Assembly (NCBI GenBank): GCA_045530725.1 | Contig: JAZSCT010000020.1 | Coordinates: 1-64,000 of the forward strand | Direction: 5' to 3' | Origin: SIG435 sp045530725 | GTDB lineage: Bacteria; Bacillota; Clostridia; UMGS1810 | DNA: 64,000 nt | Shown here: one piece after another, positions 59,458-64,000 of the stretch | How the letters are laid out: each line of letters opens with the position of its first letter | How positions within the stretch are numbered: position 1 is the stretch's first letter | The notes under the pieces: generated by a model | Told to the model about the DNA's origin: nothing | Seen by the model: the letters and a program-made list of their open reading frames with translations, nothing else | Database searches by the model: none | Position numbers and translations under genes: made by a program

Positions 59458-60420
59458 TTACAAGCCCTGGAACATTTTTCTTGTTGCCGAACTTGCATCT
59501 GCCATTGTTTTTGGTTTTTCATTTATTGTTGGTGCTGCATTTCCTACGCCATTTGACGGAGAAAATACTGGCACTTGCTGATTCTTTTTAACCGCTTCAA
59601 TCCTTTCGCGTTCAACCGCCTCTCTGAACCCTGGATTATTACGGTACAATTCCATCAACTCATCTGTAGTAGGTTCTGCAGGCGGCTTAGGTGGATTCAT
59701 AAGAGCCTGTGCACCTATCATCAGGGTATATGCAGCAGTATATTTGTCTTCTGCACTCATTGTTGAGGGGAACATCTGCGGATTTTCTTTGATGATCACA
59801 TCAAGTCTGTCTGCAACTTCGCTTACGCCTTTTGTAAGTTCATCTGCAGAAAGGTTATCTATAGCGGTTCTTCTTTCCCTTTCTGCCTGTCCTCTTCGTG
59901 CTTCCTCAATGAATGGTTGCATATCCTTCATTCTGCAATCCATCATCTGCAATACATATTTACCGATGTTCTCTGCAAATTGTGTCTGTGCTCTTTTCTG
60001 AGATTCCTCATCACCAAACATAAGCCCGGACATATCTACATTTTCAAAACTTGGCGGAGTGGTCTGTTCTTCGACTACTTCCTGTTCCCTCTGTCTTGAC
60101 ATCTCCTGAATTGTAGAATTCGCTCCCTGGAGTTGTTCTCTCAAGGACTGAATTTCTGCCAACATCTGCGATTCTCTTTCGCTTACTGTAGGATTTTGCG
60201 CTGGTTCTGACGGTATATCTGTATTCATCTCAGATTCTTCCACCTGTTCTTCCTGCTGTTCTGTCACTTCGGTATCAGGTGTATCAACAACTTCTTCTGC
60301 ACCTTCGCCTTCTGTAACAACCTCTTCTGCACTTATTTCGCCCGGATCATCGGCAATGTTTTCTGCCTGACCGTTAAATAGTGCCTGTGACTGTTCTCTT
60401 GCTTCATCAAAATTTGACAT
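59458..60420 (-). CDS. Scaffold-like protein
   Basis: 320 residues, very acidic and glutamate/glutamine-rich at residues ~10-130 with a coiled coil (SQMLAEIQSLREQLQGANSTIQEMSRQ is the region ~80-108), and a basic C-terminal helix, the composition of capsid scaffolding proteins. It stands between portal and capsid genes. AAGGAG lies 8 bases before ATG 60420, so the TTG at 60426 is not needed. It guides capsid assembly and leaves the shell on maturation. Confidence 0.75.
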   Translation of the reverse strand: MSNFDEAREQSQALFNGQAENIADDPGEISAEEVVTEGEGAEEVVDTPDTEVTEQQEEQVEESEMNTDIPSEPAQNPTVSERESQMLAEIQSLREQLQGANSTIQEMSRQREQEVVEEQTTPPSFENVDMSGLMFGDEESQKRAQTQFAENIGKYVLQMMDCRMKDMQPFIEEARRGQAERERRTAIDNLSADELTKGVSEVADRLDVIIKENPQMFPSTMSAEDKYTAAYTLMIGAQALMNPPKPPAEPTTDELMELYRNNPGFREAVERERIEAVKKNQQVPVFSPSNGVGNAAPTINEKPKTMADASSATRKMFQGL

Positions 60421-60436
60421 TTTCAATTCTCCTTCC

Positions 60437-62428
60437 TTATCCCATCATCTGGGACATCATTTTTCTTTGTTCTTCTTCATCAATAATCTGTTTGTGCATC
60501 ATAAGATGATTTTCAAAAGCCTTTGCATAATCGGGCTTTTTATTTTTTAACAACTGGTATCTCATATCAAGGTAATATCTTGTGTGCTCTTCAAGATGTA
60601 TAGTATGGTTGTCCAATTTTTTGATTTCAGGAATCACGCCTTTTTCAAACAAGACGTTTTCTCTCTGTGCATCCTGAATATGAAGTGTCTGCATACTCAT
60701 TAACTCGGTGTAGTTTCCAAGTTTCATACATTCAAGCGCTTTTTGTTTGACCTTCTCAGGAATCCTTCCCGTTTCATCAGCAAACAATCCCATCTGATAC
60801 CCCTGCACGAACTTCTGATTTTGCACTTCTTCACTCATCATCAATTCGTTTTCTACAGTAAATTCAATATCAAAACTGTTTATATCCTCGCCGGACCATA
60901 CAAGCGCATTACCTATAGAATTGATTCCCACACAGTTCACTACTCTCGAAGTATGAGCAAACCGTTTGTAGATTTCCAACCATATCACCGCAAGTTTCTT
61001 TACAGATTCTCTTATCTGATCACCTGTAAGGGATATTCTTGTATTGTCGATTTCCATAAGGTTTTCGATGGCAGTTCCGGATGTTACCCCTGAAGGAGTT
61101 GCACCGTTTACCATCAACTGAGACGTGCCGGCTACATATTCCATTTCATTTTTAAGGATTTGTCTTTCGTTCATCAGTTCTGATGGAATAGCATTGTTCG
61201 GAACTCTTATCGGAACCTGCGAACCTGCCTTATACACAAGCAAAGAACCGCTTTTAAGACCGTTTTCTTCGAAATCTTCTATATCTATCGAACCTTCCTC
61301 AACAAAATACTCACCGATTGCGATTCGCTTGATATGTTCGTGAATACGGCTTATCACACCGTTATATGCTATCTGTCTTGGAATGAGGTCCTCTATTACT
61401 GACTTTCCGAAGAATTGACCTGCAACCTCTCTGCAGACAACCTGCACAATAGGAATTCTGCCATAGGGGAGATCTCCGTAATATACAAGATTGTCGTCGC
61501 CTACTATGATTGCCATAACACCATCGGGCTTTTTCTTCGTAGGCTTTTCAAAATATGTAATGACCTTTTCGGAATTCTCTACAGTTCTGACTCCCATCGC
61601 CATTGTCGCTCTGTCAACTGCCCAGGAAGAACCCATATCACAACCTACAGGAGTAAGTTCAAATGTTTCCACCTGTTTTCCTTCGACTTTTATTCCGTAT
61701 AAATCTTCTATATCATCAATACTCATTACCTGCTGAATGATTATTGACCTCTGGGCTTCTACAGTCTGCTTATATATGCTCTCGGGGAATACCTCGTAGG
61801 GAGTTATCAATCCATAATCAATATCGCCCTCATAGTAGGCTTTTTCTTCGGAAGATGCTCCATTCTCATCCGCAGTGGTTATAATCTCTCTGCCGATTTC
61901 ATTGCCCTTGTTTGCATCCCACCAGGTAAGCCAGAAAGCATTACCGCATATTTCATTCCAATGTATCAATGTTTTTACTTTGGATGCGAAATCTGTGTTT
62001 TTCTGCAGGTATTGAAGAATGTCGGTAGATACTTCTGCTTTTGCATAGTCATCTATTTCGTTGGTTCTTGGCTTTACCTTCATTGCATATGTGATTTTGT
62101 TAAGATTTGCTACTCTCGTTTCTACCAAAGGTGCAATATTGTTGAAGGTTACTCTTTCAAGTCCGTTATCTGTGTTCTCAATCTGCTCCACTTCGTTTCG
62201 ATACACATTAATATCGCAGTATTGATTGCCCACAAGGAAGTTGGCGTTAAGTTTCCATTGGTTCTCCAAGGGAAGTCTTTCCTGCTTTCTTCTTTCCAGG
62301 TCCTTTTTGATTTTGGCTATGATGTTGTCCTTATATAGCGGTGCTCCATCTGAATCGAAATCAAGAACTTCTCTTTCTTCATCAGATTTCCGAGCCATCA
62401 TAGACTTAAATCTACCAATAATGTTCAC
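60437..62428 (-). CDS. Portal protein
   Basis: 663 residues of the P22-like portal type used by many podoviruses: IHWNEICGNAFWLTWWD, ITPYEVFPES, GQFFGKSVIEDLIPRQ and GTSQLMVNGATPSGVTSGTAIE are the conserved blocks, with a long C-terminal helix. Twelve copies form the ring through which DNA enters and leaves the capsid. The start is GTG, overlapping the preceding stop by 4 bases. The gene lies two small genes after the terminase. Confidence 0.9.
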   Translation of the reverse strand: MNIIGRFKSMMARKSDEEREVLDFDSDGAPLYKDNIIAKIKKDLERRKQERLPLENQWKLNANFLVGNQYCDINVYRNEVEQIENTDNGLERVTFNNIAPLVETRVANLNKITYAMKVKPRTNEIDDYAKAEVSTDILQYLQKNTDFASKVKTLIHWNEICGNAFWLTWWDANKGNEIGREIITTADENGASSEEKAYYEGDIDYGLITPYEVFPESIYKQTVEAQRSIIIQQVMSIDDIEDLYGIKVEGKQVETFELTPVGCDMGSSWAVDRATMAMGVRTVENSEKVITYFEKPTKKKPDGVMAIIVGDDNLVYYGDLPYGRIPIVQVVCREVAGQFFGKSVIEDLIPRQIAYNGVISRIHEHIKRIAIGEYFVEEGSIDIEDFEENGLKSGSLLVYKAGSQVPIRVPNNAIPSELMNERQILKNEMEYVAGTSQLMVNGATPSGVTSGTAIENLMEIDNTRISLTGDQIRESVKKLAVIWLEIYKRFAHTSRVVNCVGINSIGNALVWSGEDINSFDIEFTVENELMMSEEVQNQKFVQGYQMGLFADETGRIPEKVKQKALECMKLGNYTELMSMQTLHIQDAQRENVLFEKGVIPEIKKLDNHTIHLEEHTRYYLDMRYQLLKNKKPDYAKAFENHLMMHKQIIDEEEQRKMMSQMMG

Positions 62429-62643
62429 CCTTCATTCACCCCCTTGTTAGGATTTCGCCAATCCTTTTTGATTTTTTCTGCTTTGCTTTCGGGATTTACA
62501 ATCTGTCGGCTATCTTCTTTCGTATATTCAGACACATTCCTTGAAAGAAATCCCTTAATAATAGACTTCACAGTATAAAGATGTGCAACTTCCAATCCAA
62601 CTATAGCAAGAGAGAGAATGGCTATAACAAATACTTCTACCAT
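62425..62643 (-). CDS. Small membrane-anchored phage protein
   Basis: 72 residues; one N-terminal helix (VEVFVIAILSLAIVGLEVA) and a basic tail. GAGGTG precedes ATG 62643. It ends in a GTGA overlap with the portal gene. Unknown function; the coupling suggests it is made with the portal. Confidence 0.55.
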   Translation of the reverse strand: MVEVFVIAILSLAIVGLEVAHLYTVKSIIKGFLSRNVSEYTKEDSRQIVNPESKAEKIKKDWRNPNKGVNEG

Positions 62644-62654
62644 CACTTACACCT

Positions 62655-62972
62655 CTATTTTGTTGTTTTGGTCTTGGATTTTGACTTCGCAGGAGTTTTT
62701 GTATCGTAAGAAGGTTCTTTTTCGCCTTCTTCCTGATTAACTACCTCTGTGTCATTTTTGCCATCTTCATTGGGATTGATTTCATCTGCTTTTTTCTTTT
62801 CATCTGCTTTTTTCTTCGGATTTTCAAGCATCTTGATTTCACTCAATGCACTTAAGAGACAATCCTTGCATAGGATTACTCCACCAAACTCCCTTGTCTT
62901 TGAGATTGCATAAGCATCTGTATTCTTGCAACCTCTCATCATACATTTTCTTCTTACTTTTCGGATATTCAT
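62655..62972 (-). CDS. Zinc-ribbon-like phage protein
   Basis: 105 residues. CMMRGC near residue 10 and CKDC near residue 36 form a four-cysteine metal site; the rest is a lysine/glutamate-rich disordered tail (KKKADEKKKADE). It overlaps the end of the terminase gene by 4 bases. A DNA- or RNA-binding accessory role in packaging is possible, unproven. Confidence 0.6.
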   Translation of the reverse strand: MNIRKVRRKCMMRGCKNTDAYAISKTREFGGVILCKDCLLSALSEIKMLENPKKKADEKKKADEINPNEDGKNDTEVVNQEEGEKEPSYDTKTPAKSKSKTKTTK

Positions 62973-64000
62973 CTTAATCCACTCCTTCTTCTGTTTTGTT
63001 TAAGTAGTTTTTCTTTCATTTTCTCAATATCGGTTTTCTTTTTCTTCTCCGGTAACGACGGATGAATGTACTGCACCGCAAAATATCTCAATGCATCCGG
63101 AAGATGCGTAATGTGATGTGGTTCGGTCATACAATCTGTGGGTTTCTTTGCATCTCTTTGCAATGCAGGAAGATACTCAATAAGTCTTTCGCAATTAGAA
63201 AAGAATTTTATTCTTGAAGTCCTTTCTCCTTCTTCTGCTCCATCTCTGACTTTCATCAAATCTTTAAGAGCCAACCACCCTGTTTCTCTGTTGTTGTTTC
63301 CCTTTATGAGTGGAAGACCATTTTCACGAAATAAATCTGCTTTGCATTTTGCCGATTCCTGGCTTCTCGCCCATATATCAGATGGTGCTACTGTGTACTG
63401 AATCTCTTCATTTTCCGAAAGATTCGTTATATCTTCTGAACCATCACTTATTATTTTGTCGCTTTCTGCATATTCACGATATACATAAAGATTTCCAAGT
63501 TCATCTACTGCAACCCATACACAAGCAAGACAGTCGAGACCATAGTCAATGGCTCTGTATCTTCTCCAATGTTCGGGAATGTCAAAAGGTTCTATTACGT
63601 GAACACTTCTGTCAAACTCACTGAAATACTGACCTGCCAACATATCCCAGTTGCCGTCTCTCCAAGCCTGTCTTAATCCTTCATCAAGATTATTAAGCAT
63701 ATCTACATATCCTGGATCCTTTTCCATCAGAACTTTATTATCAAACACGGTAGCAGATATGAATGTGTATTCCTCTGGATTCTCTGTTGGTTTATATCTT
63801 TTGCTTATAAAGAGACGTTTTACCCATTCATGACCTACACCACCTGGGTTACAAGTAAGATACATCCTCTTGGGAAAATCATTGGCACCTCTGAGACACG
63901 CAGTAAGAGTCTGAAACTGATATTCGGTAAACTGCGTTGCTTCATCAAGACATATAATGTCATACTCATTTCCCTGATACTGCAAAACATCACTTTCTGA
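62969..64000 (-). CDS. Terminase large subunit, C-terminal part, N-terminus outside window
   Basis: The frame is open at the right edge; about 343 residues are visible. They begin within the ATPase, with Walker B DIICLDEATQF and the coupling motif LTCNPGG, and continue into the RNase H-like nuclease with AIDYGLD and a later acidic/histidine cluster (HLPDALRYF). The enzyme cuts concatemeric DNA and pumps it through the portal using ATP. The Walker A part must lie beyond the edge. It is the upstream-most late gene seen and sets the direction of the late operon. Confidence 0.93.
   Translation of the reverse strand, partial: SESDVLQYQGNEYDIICLDEATQFTEYQFQTLTACLRGANDFPKRMYLTCNPGGVGHEWVKRLFISKRYKPTENPEEYTFISATVFDNKVLMEKDPGYVDMLNNLDEGLRQAWRDGNWDMLAGQYFSEFDRSVHVIEPFDIPEHWRRYRAIDYGLDCLACVWVAVDELGNLYVYREYAESDKIISDGSEDITNLSENEEIQYTVAPSDIWARSQESAKCKADLFRENGLPLIKGNNNRETGWLALKDLMKVRDGAEEGERTSRIKFFSNCERLIEYLPALQRDAKKPTDCMTEPHHITHLPDALRYFAVQYIHPSLPEKKKKTDIEKMKEKLLKQNRRRSGLR

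Noticed and set aside
1..64000. CRISPR array, rRNA operon or insertion sequence
   Set aside because: No regularly spaced direct repeats of CRISPR type, no rRNA segments and no transposase genes were seen.

Overview
The window reads as an AT-rich chromosome segment of an anaerobic, spore-forming Clostridia-type Firmicute. Supporting evidence is a full spoIIE, strong AGGAGG ribosome sites, sigma-A promoters, a TPP riboswitch before thiT, an S-layer (SLH) domain and copper-amine-oxidase-type stalk domains. The species cannot be named from the sequence. The window has three parts: a left mobile defence island (1 to about 16.8 kb), a central chromosomal block (16.8-34.75 kb), and the left part of a prophage (34.75 kb to the right edge), whose late genes all run leftward.

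Defence island. After the C-terminal end of an integrase and a helix-turn-helix protein comes a LlaJI-type restriction system: a small HTH protein, two 5-methylcytosine methyltransferases, a McrB-like GTPase and a McrC/LlaJI-like nuclease. A TIR-domain protein follows in the same operon. Then come a redox pair (ArsC-like protein and flavin reductase) and a second cassette: a third cytosine methyltransferase, a nucleotidyltransferase-fold protein and a DUF262 (ParB-like) protein without the usual HNH partner domain. Next is a tyrosine recombinase followed by two exactly inverted 20-bp repeats that enclose about 206 bp. The enclosed DNA carries one strong promoter and one terminator, and a SLOG-family gene lies beyond it. 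This has the layout of an invertible promoter, seen here in the OFF orientation. A NACHT NTPase closes the island, next to an intact tRNA-Ser and a displaced tRNA-Ser 5' half that look like an integration scar.

Chromosomal block. It holds spoIIE, a diacylglycerol-kinase-like lipid kinase, tRNA-Leu and tRNA-Asp, a GH2 beta-galactosidase, a Na/phosphate cotransporter with PhoU domain, an HD-domain protein, an aldo/keto reductase broken by one amber codon, a LOG-family protein, riboswitch-controlled thiT, and two secreted carbohydrate-related proteins. One of these is a GH10-like protein that seems to lack both catalytic glutamates. Several gene remnants are present.

Prophage. The left end lies in the 3' half of a tRNA-Lys (anticodon CTT), so insertion was at the anticodon loop. 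At this end a rightward three-gene cassette (two membrane proteins and a SecB-like chaperone) sits behind two identical promoter/operator repeats. The late operon, read from the right edge leftward, is terminase, portal, scaffold-like protein, major capsid protein, connector-type proteins, a tail-tube-B-like beta-propeller protein, fibre/appendage proteins, amidase with SLH, holin, M23 peptidase, an internal virion protein and a 3321-residue polyvalent protein. The polyvalent protein carries an HExxH motif, MuF-like and two ADP-ribosyltransferase-like domains. The gene set suggests a short-tailed (podovirus-like) virion with ejected internal proteins.
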